A stretch of 64,000 bases of DNA from Streptomyces pyxinicus (GCF_024753135.1 NZ_JANUGP010000014.1:124001-188000); one strand, 5' to 3'; counted from the stretch's first letter, positions 30,325 through 40,024 are shown. Made by a program: numbers and translations. The notes: generated by a model from the sequence alone, not told the origin.

Positions 30325-31650
30325 GTGCAGGTCGACACCGGCCACTGGCACCAGCGCCTGACCGAGCTGGCGTCCGACTGCGGCGTACCCGGCGCGAGCC
30401 TGGCCTTCTGGTACGACGGCGAGGTGCACGCCTGCGCGACCGGTGTGCTCAACACGGCCACCGGCGCCCCGGTACGGACCGACTCGCTGTTCCAGATCGG
30501 CTCGGTCACCAAGGTGTGGACGGCCACCCAGCTCATGCTCCTGGTGGAACGGGGGAGCCTCACCCTCGACACCCCCGTCGCCGGCCTGCTGCCCGGCTTC
30601 CAAGTCGGGGACGAGCGGGCGACGGCGACGATCACCCCGCGCCACCTGCTCACCCACACGTCCGGCATCGACGGCGACCTCTTCCTCGACACCGGCCGCG
30701 GCGACGACTGCCTCGGCCGGTACGTCGAGGCGTGCGCCGGCCTCGAACAGACCTTCCCGGTGGGGGACTCCCACTCCTACTGCAACTCCGGCTTCGTCAT
30801 CGCGGGCCGGCTGGTCGAGCACCTCACCGGGGAGGTCTGGGACCGCGCCCTGCGCGAGCAGATCTGCGAGCCGCTGGGGCTCACCCACACCTGGACGCTG
30901 CCCGAGGACGTGCTCAGGTTCGGCGCCGCCATGGGACACGTCGAGCACGGCGCGCCGGCACCCGCCTGGGGGCTGCCGCGGTCCGTCGGCCCGGCCGGGC
31001 TCATCTGCTCGACCGCCGCCGACGTCGTCGCCTTCGGCCGTGCCCTTCTGACGCCCGGTGTCCTGCTCGCCGACCCCGCGCTCATGCGGCAGGCACAGGT
31101 CGACCTGCCCAACCCCCATACGGGCGGGCGTCAGTGGGGCATCGGCTGGAGCCTGGACGAGTGGGACGGCCGGCAGGTGATCTCGCACACCGGGGACACC
31201 ATCGGCCAGCACGCCGCCCTGTGGGCGCTGCCCGGCACCGGCACCGTCATCGCCGTCCTGGTCAACGGCGGACACGCCCCCGACTTCCAGCACCGGCTGG
31301 TGAGCGAACTCCTCGGCGCCCTGCACGAGGTGCGGGTGCCCGCACCACTCGCGCCACCGGCCCACCCCGTCCAGGTGGATACCGAGCCCTGCACCGGTGT
31401 CTACGAACGGGCCGGCAGCCGTATCCACGTCACCGCCGAGAACGGCCGGCTGCGGATGCGCACCGAACCCACCGGCATCCTCGTCGGCCTCGCCCGGCCC
31501 CGGAGCCTCGACCTGGTCCCCCTCGACCCGCACACCTTCGTCGGCCGCGAGGACGGCGACCCCACCTGGGACGCCGTGGTGTTCGAGCACCGGCCGGGCG
31601 GCCCCTCCTACCTGCACTACAGCGGACGCGCCACCCCCAGGACCGGCTGA
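30325..31650 (+). CDS. Serine hydrolase, class C beta-lactamase/DD-peptidase fold
   Basis: 441 residues. GTG at 30325 has GGAGGA four bases upstream; the longer frame from 30244 lacks a ribosome site. Active-site motifs: Ser60-V-T-Lys63, Tyr152-C-Asn154 and HTGDT (288-292) in the place of KTG. A C-terminal lipocalin-like segment (from about 350) follows, as in many DD-peptidase and esterase relatives. No signal peptide or membrane anchor is visible, so it should act in the cytoplasm, unlike true beta-lactamases. First gene of a long same-strand series ending with the racemase at 43170. Likely a peptidase, amidase or esterase for an imported compound. Confidence 0.9.
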   Translation: MQVDTGHWHQRLTELASDCGVPGASLAFWYDGEVHACATGVLNTATGAPVRTDSLFQIGSVTKVWTATQLMLLVERGSLTLDTPVAGLLPGFQVGDERATATITPRHLLTHTSGIDGDLFLDTGRGDDCLGRYVEACAGLEQTFPVGDSHSYCNSGFVIAGRLVEHLTGEVWDRALREQICEPLGLTHTWTLPEDVLRFGAAMGHVEHGAPAPAWGLPRSVGPAGLICSTAADVVAFGRALLTPGVLLADPALMRQAQVDLPNPHTGGRQWGIGWSLDEWDGRQVISHTGDTIGQHAALWALPGTGTVIAVLVNGGHAPDFQHRLVSELLGALHEVRVPAPLAPPAHPVQVDTEPCTGVYERAGSRIHVTAENGRLRMRTEPTGILVGLARPRSLDLVPLDPHTFVGREDGDPTWDAVVFEHRPGGPSYLHYSGRATPRTG

Positions 31651-31726
31651 CCCCCGCCGCACACGACACGAACCTCACGAGCGCCACGACCCTCCGACCG
31701 TCCGACCGTCACGAACGGAGCCCCCG

Positions 31727-32668
31727 ATGACACCTGCCCGCGCCGTCGACGAGGCGGCCGCCGCTCTCCGGGCGGTCTTCGACGCCGCCGGGGTGGCGGG
31801 CTTCCTGCACGCCCGGGACATCGACACGGGGCGCGAGGTCGGCTTCCGGCCCGACGAGCCGGTGATCGTCGCGTCGATCCGCAAGCTCCCCGTGGCCGTC
31901 GCCTACGCCCGGCAGGCGGCGAGCGGCGCCCTGGACCGGGCGGCGCGGCACACCGTCACCGCCGCGAACCGCGAGGGCGGCGGCATCGGCACCGACAGCT
32001 TCCTGCACGACGTCACCCTGAGCACCCGCGACCTGGCGTTCTTCATGCTCTCCCTGAGCGACAACGCCGCCACCGACAAGCTCATGGAGATCCTCGGCAC
32101 CGACCTGGTGCGCACCGTGGCGCGGGAACTCGGCTGCCCGCGCGTCCCCGTGGGCCGCTACCGCGACCTGTGGGACCCCGTCTGGGAGGAACTCGGCCTG
32201 GACCTGGACGGGGACCTGGACGCCCAACTCGACGCCGTCGACGAGGACCGCATCCGGAACCTCGCCATGCTCGACCCGGCCCGCTCCGCCTCCAGCACCC
32301 CACGCGAGATCACCACCGCGCTCACCGCGATCTGGCAGGACCGCGCCGGGCCCGCCGAAGCGTGTGCCGAGGTACGTGACTTGATGGGGCATCAGCTGTC
32401 CCAGCACCGCCTGGTGAGCGGCTTCGGCGACGAGGTGCGCGTCGCGGCGAAGAACGGCGCCCTGTGGGGAGTCCGCAACGAGGCCGCCGTGGTCGAGTAT
32501 CCCGACGGAGGGCGCTACGCGGTCGCCGTCTTCCTGCGCACCCGCACCCTCACCGGCCGTGACCCGGCCGCCGACGACGCGATCGGCCGCGCGGCCCGCA
32601 CCGCCGTCGACCGGTTGCGCCGCGTCCCGGTCCAGCCCGCCGCAGCACGCCAGGAGACCTCCGCATGA
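31727..32668 (+). CDS. Class A beta-lactamase-like serine hydrolase (paralogue 1)
   Basis: 313 residues, ATG 31727 with GGAG seven bases upstream. Class A-type motifs: Ser50-I-R-Lys53, Ser111-Asp-Asn113 and Lys242-Asn-Gly in place of KTG. No signal peptide. It is about half identical to the next gene and its stop overlaps that start (ATGA), so the two are a tandem pair. The KNG change means classical beta-lactam hydrolysis cannot be assumed. Probable intracellular amide or peptide hydrolase within the scavenging operon. Confidence 0.9.
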   Translation: MTPARAVDEAAAALRAVFDAAGVAGFLHARDIDTGREVGFRPDEPVIVASIRKLPVAVAYARQAASGALDRAARHTVTAANREGGGIGTDSFLHDVTLSTRDLAFFMLSLSDNAATDKLMEILGTDLVRTVARELGCPRVPVGRYRDLWDPVWEELGLDLDGDLDAQLDAVDEDRIRNLAMLDPARSASSTPREITTALTAIWQDRAGPAEACAEVRDLMGHQLSQHRLVSGFGDEVRVAAKNGALWGVRNEAAVVEYPDGGRYAVAVFLRTRTLTGRDPAADDAIGRAARTAVDRLRRVPVQPAAARQETSA

Positions 32669-33567
32669 CCCTCGACACGACCGACGGTGTCCGCGCCGCC
32701 CTCTCGTCCCAGTTCGCCGAGGCCCGCGTCGAGGGCTTCGTGCACGCCCGGGACCTCGACTCCGGGGCGGAGTTCGGGTACGGCGCCGACGAACGCGTGG
32801 TGCTGGCCTCCGTGTTCAAGATCCCGATCGCGCTCGCCTACGCCCGGCAGGCGGCGGCCGGACACCTCGATCCGGCCGGGCGCTACACGGTGACGGCCGC
32901 GTACCGCTCGGGTGGCAGCGCCACCGCCGGATGCCTGGACGACGTCGAGATCAGCGCCCGCGACCTCGCCTTCCTGATGATGACGATCAGCGACAACGCC
33001 GCCACCGACCTGCTGCTGCACGTCGTCGGCCTCGACCGGGTCCGCGCCACCCTGGACGAACTCGGCCTCCGGGACTTCGGTGTCTCCTCCTGCGCCGCGC
33101 TGGACGACGACATCCGCCGCGAACTCGGCCTCGCCGCCGACCGGCCCCTTGACGACCAGCTCGCCGGCATCGCCCCCGAACGCCTGATGGCGCTGAGCGT
33201 CAACGACCCGGAACGCAGCCCGTCGAGCACACCCCGCGACGTGACCCGGCTGCTCGCCGCCGTCTGGCGTGACGAGGCCGACTCCGCGCGGGCGTGCGCC
33301 GAGGTCCGTGCCCTCATGCGGCAGCAGGTGTGGCAGCACCGGCTCGTCTCCGGTTTCCCGGAGGACGGCGTGCGCGTCGCCGGGAAGACGGGCACGGACT
33401 TCGCCGTCCGCAACGAGGCGGGGGTGGTCGAGTACCCCGACGGCGGGCGGTACGCCGTCGGTGTCTTCCTGCGCACCGGCTCCCCGGACACCCGGCAGCC
33501 ACTCGCCGACCGCGCGATCGGCCGGGCCGCCCGCACCGCCGTGGACCACCTGCGCGCCCGCCTCTGA
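32665..33567 (+). CDS. Class A beta-lactamase-like serine hydrolase (paralogue 2)
   Basis: 300 residues, ATG overlapping the previous stop. All three canonical motifs are present: Ser49-V-F-Lys52, Ser109-Asp-Asn111 and Lys241-Thr-Gly. It shares long blocks with paralogue 1 (YARQAA, SDNAATD, AEVR.LM, VEYPDGGRYAV). The loss of any signal peptide in both copies points to a cytoplasmic role, or to export by an unknown route. The tandem repeats at 33596 begin about 30 bp after the stop. Confidence 0.9.
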   Translation: MTLDTTDGVRAALSSQFAEARVEGFVHARDLDSGAEFGYGADERVVLASVFKIPIALAYARQAAAGHLDPAGRYTVTAAYRSGGSATAGCLDDVEISARDLAFLMMTISDNAATDLLLHVVGLDRVRATLDELGLRDFGVSSCAALDDDIRRELGLAADRPLDDQLAGIAPERLMALSVNDPERSPSSTPRDVTRLLAAVWRDEADSARACAEVRALMRQQVWQHRLVSGFPEDGVRVAGKTGTDFAVRNEAGVVEYPDGGRYAVGVFLRTGSPDTRQPLADRAIGRAARTAVDHLRARL

Positions 33568-33595
33568 CCCGTCCCCTCTTTCGACGCCCCGGCCC

Positions 33596-33700
33596 GCGAG
33601 CGCGGTCCGGGGCGAACCCGTTTCCGACTTGCGAGTGCGGTCCGGGGCGCACTCGTCTCCGACTTGCGAGCGGGGGGCCGCGCTCACCCGTCTCCGCCCC
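33596..33700. repeat. Three tandem 35-bp repeats
   Basis: Units 33596-33630, 33631-33665 and 33666-33700 each start GCGAG and end with CTCCG/TTCCG plus four to five bases. Units 1 and 2 differ at only a few positions; unit 3 is more diverged. They lie in the 272-bp gap before the binding-protein gene. Could be regulator sites, an mRNA element or simple slippage; not CRISPR (no spacers). Confidence 0.85.
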
Positions 33701-33717
33701 GCCATCGCCCGCCGCTT

Positions 33718-33757
33718 GGGGCGACGGACCAAAACCCCCCGGCGTCTTTGTCGCCCC
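33718..33757 (+). terminator. Inverted repeat with large loop, possible attenuator
   Basis: GGGGCGAC (33718-33725) and GTCGCCCC (33750-33757) pair perfectly with a 24-nt A/C-rich loop. Lies between the hydrolase pair and the ABC importer; may reduce read-through. The large loop lowers confidence. Confidence 0.35.
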
Positions 33758-33787
33758 GGCTGAATCAATTCCGGCCAGGAATGGCGA

Positions 33788-33822
33788 AGGTGAGGCCATC
33801 CATCGAGGTGAGGCCACCCATC
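33788..33822 (+). repeat. 17-bp direct repeat in the leader of the binding-protein gene
   Basis: AGGTGAGGCCATCCATC (33788-33804) and AGGTGAGGCCACCCATC (33806-33822), 16 of 17 identical, period 18 bp, ending 17 bp before the ATG at 33840 and just before its AAGGAG ribosome site. A spot where a bound protein or RNA structure would control translation or transcription. Confidence 0.7.
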
Positions 33823-33839
33823 CGCCCCAAGGAGCCCCT

Positions 33840-35414
33840 ATGAAGAGAGCCAAAGCAGCCGGCGTCTGTCTCGCGGTGTCGCTGCTGGCGGCCGGCTGCG
33901 GCACCGGCCAGGCCGGATCGGTGGGCGGCGACGCCTTCAGCTTCGCGATCAGGAGCGACCCCGGGCTGCTGGACCCCGCCCAGGTGCAGAACACCACGAC
34001 CTACACGGCGCTGTCGCTGGCCTACGACACGCTGGTCGGCATCGCCGCCGACGGCGAGGTCACCCCCGGTCTCGCCGAGAAGTGGGCCGTCGGTCCATCC
34101 TCTGTCACCTTCACCCTGCGCCGGGGCGTCACCTGCTCCGACGGCACCCCGGTCACGCCGAGCACGATCGCGGCCAACGTCGCCCACCTCACCGATCCGG
34201 CCACCAAGTCGCCCGCCTACGGCGTCGTCGTACCGCAGGGCCTCAAGGCGAGGGCCGACGACACGGCCGGCACCGTCACGCTCTCCACCCCCGAGCCGTT
34301 CGCGTTCATTCTCCAGAGCACCCGCTACCTGTTCATCGTGTGCGGCGCCGGGCTCAAGGACCGCTCCCTGCTCCGGCACGCCACCTCCGGATCCGGACCC
34401 TTCCGGCTCACCTCCGCCACCCCGAACCAGAGCTACACCTTCGCCCGCCGCGAGGACCACACCGGGGGCCCCGAGGGGACGCGCGGCGACGCCGACCTGC
34501 CCGGCGAGGTGGTGCTGAAGGTCGTCGGCAGCGAGGCGACCGCGGCCAACCTGCTGCTGTCCCACGAACTCAACGGCGCCCAGTTCGCGGGCCCCGACCG
34601 GGCCCGGGTCACCCACGTCCCGGGCATCGCCACCACCGTCGCCGCGAACGGCACCCACGAGTTCTTCTTCCACCACGGCGCCGGACACCCCGGACAGGAC
34701 CCCGCCGTACGCGAGGCCCTGCTGCGCGCCGTCGACCTCAAGGACCTCGGCGCCATCGCGACCGGCGGAACCGGCCGGACCCCCACGGGCCTGGTGATGC
34801 GACCGCGCCCCTGCCCGCAGGACACCGTCACCGGCCACCTGCCCGCGTTCGACGCCGGCGCGGCCGGAGCGGCACTGGACGCGGCCGGCTGGCACCGGGC
34901 CGCCGACGGCATCCGCCGCAAGGACGGCCGGAAGCTCACCCTCCGGATGATCTACCCCACCTCCGGCGGCGAGACCGTGGCAGCCGCCGCCGAGTACCTC
35001 GCCCAGGCGTGGCACGAGGCCGGCGCCGACGTGCGGCTGCGGGCCCTGTCCGACGCGGCCTACGGCGAGACCGAAGCCGTCACCCAGGACTGGGACGTGG
35101 ACTGGGCACCCCTCGGCGTCACCCTGCCCACCCAACTGCTCGGCACGCTCTCCGGGCCCTTCACCCCGGACGGCGGCAACTTCGCCCACCTGGCCAACCG
35201 CGCCTACGAGCGGCTGACGGCCGCCGCGAGCAAGCTCCCCGGCTCCAAGGGCTGCACGCTGTGGGCCCGTGCGGAATCCGCGCTGATCGACAGCGGCGAT
35301 CTCGTGCCGGTGGTCGACAAGACCCTCGTCACCGCCGCGCACGACGCCACCTTCCGCATCACCGCCGGACTGTTCGATCCGACGTCGATCCGGATGACGG
35401 GAGGAACCGAGTGA
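33840..35414 (+). CDS. Peptide ABC transporter substrate-binding lipoprotein (DppA/OppA family)
   Basis: 524 residues, ATG 33840 after AAGGAG. Lipoprotein signal peptide with lipobox LLAAGC (Cys20). Solute-binding family 5 features: FAIRSDPGLLDPAQVQNTTTY at the N-terminus, GLAEKWAV, FTLRRGVTCSDGTPVT and PAVREALLRAVD. Members bind di- and oligopeptides, nickel or glycans outside the membrane and deliver them to the permeases. The next two genes encode the permeases and ATPases, with overlapping stops and starts. The downstream peptidases suggest a peptide ligand. Confidence 0.93.
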   Translation: MKRAKAAGVCLAVSLLAAGCGTGQAGSVGGDAFSFAIRSDPGLLDPAQVQNTTTYTALSLAYDTLVGIAADGEVTPGLAEKWAVGPSSVTFTLRRGVTCSDGTPVTPSTIAANVAHLTDPATKSPAYGVVVPQGLKARADDTAGTVTLSTPEPFAFILQSTRYLFIVCGAGLKDRSLLRHATSGSGPFRLTSATPNQSYTFARREDHTGGPEGTRGDADLPGEVVLKVVGSEATAANLLLSHELNGAQFAGPDRARVTHVPGIATTVAANGTHEFFFHHGAGHPGQDPAVREALLRAVDLKDLGAIATGGTGRTPTGLVMRPRPCPQDTVTGHLPAFDAGAAGAALDAAGWHRAADGIRRKDGRKLTLRMIYPTSGGETVAAAAEYLAQAWHEAGADVRLRALSDAAYGETEAVTQDWDVDWAPLGVTLPTQLLGTLSGPFTPDGGNFAHLANRAYERLTAAASKLPGSKGCTLWARAESALIDSGDLVPVVDKTLVTAAHDATFRITAGLFDPTSIRMTGGTE

Positions 35415-36415
35415 CCCCGCCCGCGGACACCGCGCCCGAGACCACCGTCCCCCGACGGCTGAGCCTCCGCTTCCTCCTCCGGCAACTGCTGCGCCTGGCC
35501 CTCTCGTTGGCCGCGCTCGTCACCGCGTCGTTCGCGATGATCCACCTGATCCCCGGAGACCCGCTGCGCCAGATGCTCGGCCCGACCGCCCCGAAGGCCC
35601 TGGTCGACCAACGGCGCGCCGAACTCGGCCTGGACGACTCCCTGCCCGCCCAATTCGGCCACTATCTGGCGCAGTTGGCCCACGGCGACCTCGGCACCTC
35701 GTTCTTCTCGTCCCAGCCGGTGAGCGACATCATCGCGCAGGGGCTGCCGAACACCCTCTCCCTCGCGGTGCTCGCCACCCTCACCGCCCTCGCCGTGGCG
35801 ATCCCGCTGGGCATGTGGGCTGCGGTGCGCACCCACGGCGGCCGGGGCCGTCGTACGGAGGCCGCCTTCACCACCCTCACCGGCGCGGCCGTCGCCATCC
35901 CCGAGTACCTGTACGGCCTCGCGCTGCTCCTCGTCTTCGCGCTGGGCCTCGGCCTGCTGCCGCCGGCCGGCCTGACCGGCCCCGCCTCCTACGTCCTGCC
36001 CGTCGCCGCGCTCACCCTGGCCCCCGCGGCGCTGATCGCCCGCCTCGCCCGCGTGGAGACCCTGCGCGAACTGGACACCGACTACATGCGCCTGGCCCAC
36101 GCCAAGCGCCTGCCCGCCCGGCGGCTGTACGCCGTCCACCTGCTACCTAACACCCTCACCGCCACCCTCACCATGGGCGGTCTGCTGCTCGGCGGGCTCA
36201 TCACCGGCAGCGTGCTCGTGGAGAACGTCTTCGCCTGGCCGGGACTCGGGCAGCGGACCGTCGAGGCCATCACCCAGAAGGACTATCCCGTCGCGCAGGC
36301 CATGATCCTCGTCTACGGCGCCCTCGTCCTCGTCGTCAACTTCCTCGTGGACATCGCCCTCGGCGTCCTCGACCCCCAGTCCGCCCTGTCCGCCCCCGCC
36401 CGCCAGGAGGGCTGA
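35411..36415 (+). CDS. Peptide ABC transporter permease (DppB type)
   Basis: 334 residues, GTG overlapping the previous stop (GTGA). Six transmembrane segments and the DppB landmarks: HLIPGDPLRQMLG after the first helix, the EYLYGLALLLVF segment, and the EAA loop (LARVETLRELDTDYMRLAHAKRLP) that docks the ATPase, then VLVENVFAWPGLGQ. Inner partner of the permease fused in the next gene. Confidence 0.93.
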   Translation: MTPPADTAPETTVPRRLSLRFLLRQLLRLALSLAALVTASFAMIHLIPGDPLRQMLGPTAPKALVDQRRAELGLDDSLPAQFGHYLAQLAHGDLGTSFFSSQPVSDIIAQGLPNTLSLAVLATLTALAVAIPLGMWAAVRTHGGRGRRTEAAFTTLTGAAVAIPEYLYGLALLLVFALGLGLLPPAGLTGPASYVLPVAALTLAPAALIARLARVETLRELDTDYMRLAHAKRLPARRLYAVHLLPNTLTATLTMGGLLLGGLITGSVLVENVFAWPGLGQRTVEAITQKDYPVAQAMILVYGALVLVVNFLVDIALGVLDPQSALSAPARQEG

Positions 36416-38229
36416 TGCGCCGCCTGCTGAGAAACCCCCTCGGCCTCGCCGCCGCCGTACTGATCGCGGTCCTGGTCCTGCTCGCACTCGTCGGCCCGCC
36501 GCTGTTCGGGGACCAGGCCGCCGCCATCCACCCGGACCGCATCAACCAGGGCGCGAGCGCGACGGACCCGCTCGGCACCGACGCCCTCGGCCGCGACCTG
36601 CTCGCCCGCACCGTCGTCGCCACCCGGCTCACCCTCGGCCTGGCCTTCCTGGCCACGCTGATCGGCACGGTCGGGGGCGTCCTGCTCGGCGCGCTGCCCG
36701 CCGTGCTGCCCCGGCGGGCCGGCCGGCTCGTCGTCGCCACCGTCGACATCCTGGTGGCGTTCCCCGCCCTGCTGCTCGCGATGTTCACCGCCGTCGTCAC
36801 CGGCCTCGGCGCCCGGGGCGCCGTCCTCGGCATCGGCGTGGCGCTCGCCCCCGCCTTCGCCCGCCTCACCCACACCCTCACGGCCTCGGTCGCCGGCGCC
36901 GACTACATCGCCGCCGCCCGCATGCTGGGGGTGCCGAGGCGGCGCATCCTCACCCGGCACATCCTGCCCAACATCGCCGAACCCCTCATCCTCAACACCG
37001 CCCAGTCCATGGGCGCCGCCCTGCTGGGCCTGTCCGCGATGTCGTTCCTCGGCATGGGAGTCCAGGCACCGTCCTACGACTGGGGCCGGCTGCTGAACGA
37101 GGCCTTCGGGCACGTCTACGTCACCCCGGCCGTGGTCGTCGCCCCCGCACTCGCCGTGGCGCTGGCCGGACTCGGGTTCATGCTGCTCGGCGACACCTTC
37201 GCCAAGGCCGCCGCCGGCTCCGCCGAGCCCCTCGGGCCCACCCGCGCGCCCACCGTGCCGCCCGCCCGGGAGGCTCCCGACCCGGACGCCGTACTCGAAG
37301 TCCGTGATCTCACCGTGGCGTTCCCCGGCGGGGTCACCCCGGTGCGCCAGGTGTCCCTGACCGTGCGGGCGGGCGAGATCGTCGGACTGGTCGGCGAGTC
37401 CGGCAGCGGCAAGAGCATGACGGCCGCCGCGATCGGCCGGATCGTGCCCCACCCGGGGCTCGTCGCGAGCGCCCGCAGCACCCTCTGCGGCACCGACCTG
37501 GACGCCCTGAAGCCCCCGGAACGCCGGGCACTGCTCGGCTCCTCGCTGGCCATGGTGTTCCAGGACCCCACCGCCTCCCTCAACCCGGCCCTCCGGGTCG
37601 GCGGCCAGCTCGCCGAGGTGGCGACCCAGCACGACGGCGCGACCCGCGCCGAGGCCCGCAGCCGCGCGGTACGGCGCCTGTCCCGGGTCCACATCCGCCG
37701 GCCCGAGCAGGTCGCACGGCAGTACCCGCACGAGCTGTCCGGCGGCATGCGCCAGCGGGCCGTCATCGCCATGGGCCTGATGGGCACCCCCCGCCTGATC
37801 ATCGCCGACGAACCGACCACCGCGCTCGACGTCACCGTCCAGCGAGAAGTGCTCCGGGTGCTGCGCGAGGCCGTCGACGACACCCGGGCCGGCGCCCTGT
37901 TCATCTCCCACGACATCGCCGTGGTCGGCGAACTGTGCGACCGCGTCTCCGTGATGTACGCCGGCCGCGTCGTCGAGGAACTGCCCGCCGACGCCCTGCA
38001 CCGCGCCCGCCACCCCTACACCCGGGCCCTGATCGGCTCGCTGCCCGGCATGGACACCGACCGCTCCCGGCCGCTGGCCACCATCCCCGGCCGGCAGCCC
38101 TCGCCCGCCGACGTCCACGACGGCTGCCCGTTCGCCGACCGGTGCGCCTCGGCCGGCGCGCGCTGCTCGACCCGCCCCGCACTCACCACTCGCGGCACCG
38201 GACACACGGTCGCCTGCTGGGAGGCATGA
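36415..38229 (+). CDS. Fused peptide ABC permease (DppC) and ATPase (DppD)
   Basis: 604 residues; ATG overlaps the previous stop (TGATG). Residues 1-270 are a DppC-type permease ([16 protein letters not shown] start, EAA loop with [16 protein letters not shown]). Residues 295-604 are a DppD-type ATPase: Walker A GESGSGKS (327-334), signature ELSGGMRQR, Walker B LIIADEP, and the C-terminal cysteine motif [14 protein letters not shown] typical of DppD/OppD. A proline/alanine-rich linker (about 270-295) joins them. In most organisms these are two genes; the fusion fixes a 1:1 ratio. No frameshift is needed to read through. Confidence 0.93.
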   Translation: MRRLLRNPLGLAAAVLIAVLVLLALVGPPLFGDQAAAIHPDRINQGASATDPLGTDALGRDLLARTVVATRLTLGLAFLATLIGTVGGVLLGALPAVLPRRAGRLVVATVDILVAFPALLLAMFTAVVTGLGARGAVLGIGVALAPAFARLTHTLTASVAGADYIAAARMLGVPRRRILTRHILPNIAEPLILNTAQSMGAALLGLSAMSFLGMGVQAPSYDWGRLLNEAFGHVYVTPAVVVAPALAVALAGLGFMLLGDTFAKAAAGSAEPLGPTRAPTVPPAREAPDPDAVLEVRDLTVAFPGGVTPVRQVSLTVRAGEIVGLVGESGSGKSMTAAAIGRIVPHPGLVASARSTLCGTDLDALKPPERRALLGSSLAMVFQDPTASLNPALRVGGQLAEVATQHDGATRAEARSRAVRRLSRVHIRRPEQVARQYPHELSGGMRQRAVIAMGLMGTPRLIIADEPTTALDVTVQREVLRVLREAVDDTRAGALFISHDIAVVGELCDRVSVMYAGRVVEELPADALHRARHPYTRALIGSLPGMDTDRSRPLATIPGRQPSPADVHDGCPFADRCASAGARCSTRPALTTRGTGHTVACWEA

Positions 38230-38921
38230 TGCTGATCAGTGAACTCACCGTGCGCTTCGGCCGGTTCACCGCCGTGGACGGCGTCGGCCTGGACATCCCG
38301 CCGGGCACGGTCACCGGCCTGGTGGGGGAGTCCGGCTCGGGCAAGTCCACCCTGGCCCGCGCCGTCGCCGGGCTCACCCCCTACAGCGGAACCATCGAGG
38401 GCGTCGAACGCGGGCGCGTCCAGATGGTCTTCCAGGACCCCTACTCCTCGCTCGACCCCCGGATGCGCGTCGGCGACGCCATCGCCGAAGGCTGCCGGGT
38501 GCCGCGCGACCGGCGGGCGGCCGAGGTCGCCCGCCTCCTCGAACTCGTCTGCCTCCCCGCCTCGTACGCCCGCCGCCACCCCCGGGAACTCTCCGGCGGA
38601 CAGCGCCAGCGCGTGGCCATCGCCCGCGCCCTGGCCGCCGGACCGGACCTGCTCATCGCCGACGAGGTCACCTCCGCCCTCGACGTCTCGGTGCAGGGCG
38701 CCGTCCTCAACCTCATCCGCGACCTGCGGGCCGAACTGGGCCTCACGATGCTGTTCATCTCCCACAACCTCGCCGTGGTCCGCTACGTCTGCGACACCAT
38801 CGCCGTCATGCGCCACGGCCGGCTCGTCGAGACCGGGCCCGTCGAGGACGTGATCGCCGCGCCCCGGGACCCGTACACCCGCGCGCTGCTGGCCGCCGTG
38901 CCCTCGCCGGCCCGCGCCTGA
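38226..38921 (+). CDS. Peptide ABC transporter ATPase (DppF type, short)
   Basis: 231 residues; ATG overlaps the previous stop. Walker A GESGSGKS near residue 34-41, signature ELSGGQRQR, Walker B LLIADE with valine after the Glu, and switch HN. It ends soon after [13 protein letters not shown], so it lacks the C-terminal substrate-cluster segment normal in DppF (about 320 residues). It should still form the nucleotide-binding pair with the ATPase half of the fusion. Confidence 0.92.
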   Translation: MMLISELTVRFGRFTAVDGVGLDIPPGTVTGLVGESGSGKSTLARAVAGLTPYSGTIEGVERGRVQMVFQDPYSSLDPRMRVGDAIAEGCRVPRDRRAAEVARLLELVCLPASYARRHPRELSGGQRQRVAIARALAAGPDLLIADEVTSALDVSVQGAVLNLIRDLRAELGLTMLFISHNLAVVRYVCDTIAVMRHGRLVETGPVEDVIAAPRDPYTRALLAAVPSPARA

Positions 38922-38967
38922 CCGTGCCGTCCGACACCACACGCCCCCGCACCCGAAAGGCCCCGCC

Positions 38968-39990
38968 GTGCCCCAGCCGCTGCATCACCGCGCCGTCGTC
39001 GCCGACGCGCACAACGACCTGCTCATGGCCGTCGCCGCCCGCCCGCCCCGGCGCTGGGGGAGCTTCTTCCGGGAACGCTGGCTGCCCCAGTTGCGCGAGG
39101 GCGGCATCGACCTCCAGGTGCTGCCGGTGTTCATCGACGACCAGTACCGCCCCGAGGGAGCGCTCCGCCAGACCCTGCGCATGATCGAGTGCGCCCACGT
39201 CCTCGCCGAGGCCAACGCCGACCAGGTCGCCCTGTGCCGCGACGGCGACGACATCGACGCGGCCCTCGCCGACGGCAGGATCGCCCTCGTCCTCGCCCTG
39301 GAGAGCGCACCCGGCATCGACGCCTCCGTGGAACTCCTCGCCACCATGGCCCGGCTCGGCGTGCGCATCGCGTCCGTCGCCCACTGGGGCCGCACCCCGC
39401 TCGCCGACGGCAGCCGCGAGGACGCCACCGGCAGCCGCCTCACCGCGCCCGGCGTCGCGGCCCTCCGGGAGATGGAACGCCTGCGCATGCTCTTCGACAT
39501 CTCCCACCTCGGCGCCGCCGGCGTCGCCCACGTCCTGGAACTCGCCACCCGCCCCCTGCTCGCCACGCACTCCTGCGCCCGCGCCCTGCGCGACCACCAC
39601 CGCAACCTCACCGACGAGCAGATCCGCGGCGTGGCCGGCACCGGCGGGGTGGTCTGCGTGAACTTCGTGCCGGACTTCCTCACCGACACCCAGGAGAAGG
39701 TGGGCGTCGAGCTGATCGTCGACCACATCGAGCACATCGTCTCGGTCGCCGGAATCGACCACGTCGGACTCGGCTCGGACTTCGTCCAGGAGATCATGGC
39801 CGACCTCACGCCGCCCTGCTGCGAGACCCTGGACGACGAGGACCCGCTCTTCACCTTCCCCGGCCTGGCGGGACCGGCCGGCCTGCCCCTGGTCACCGAC
39901 GCGCTCCTCGACCGAGGGCTGCCCGAGACCGACATCCTCAAGATCCTCGGCGGCAACCTCAGGCGACTGCTGAGCCGTTCCATGGGCTGA
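38968..39990 (+). CDS. M19 membrane-dipeptidase-family hydrolase
   Basis: 340 residues, GTG 38968 with GAAAGG upstream. Renal-dipeptidase family: metal ligands His15-x-Asp17 in DAHNDLL, ALESAPG (bridging Glu), FDISHLG, and ATHSCARAL plus RNLTDEQIR. Family members cleave dipeptides, notably those with a C-terminal D-residue (L-D dipeptides), and some act on cilastatin-sensitive beta-lactams. No signal peptide, so it would act on dipeptides brought in by the adjacent importer. Confidence 0.92.
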   Translation: MPQPLHHRAVVADAHNDLLMAVAARPPRRWGSFFRERWLPQLREGGIDLQVLPVFIDDQYRPEGALRQTLRMIECAHVLAEANADQVALCRDGDDIDAALADGRIALVLALESAPGIDASVELLATMARLGVRIASVAHWGRTPLADGSREDATGSRLTAPGVAALREMERLRMLFDISHLGAAGVAHVLELATRPLLATHSCARALRDHHRNLTDEQIRGVAGTGGVVCVNFVPDFLTDTQEKVGVELIVDHIEHIVSVAGIDHVGLGSDFVQEIMADLTPPCCETLDDEDPLFTFPGLAGPAGLPLVTDALLDRGLPETDILKILGGNLRRLLSRSMG

Positions 39991-40024
39991 CCCGCCCAGC
40001 TCCGGGCCTCCGTCTGGTACCCCG

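Noticed and set aside
33596-33700. Possible CRISPR array
   Set aside because: Repeats are directly tandem without spacers and diverge between units; no cas genes nearby.
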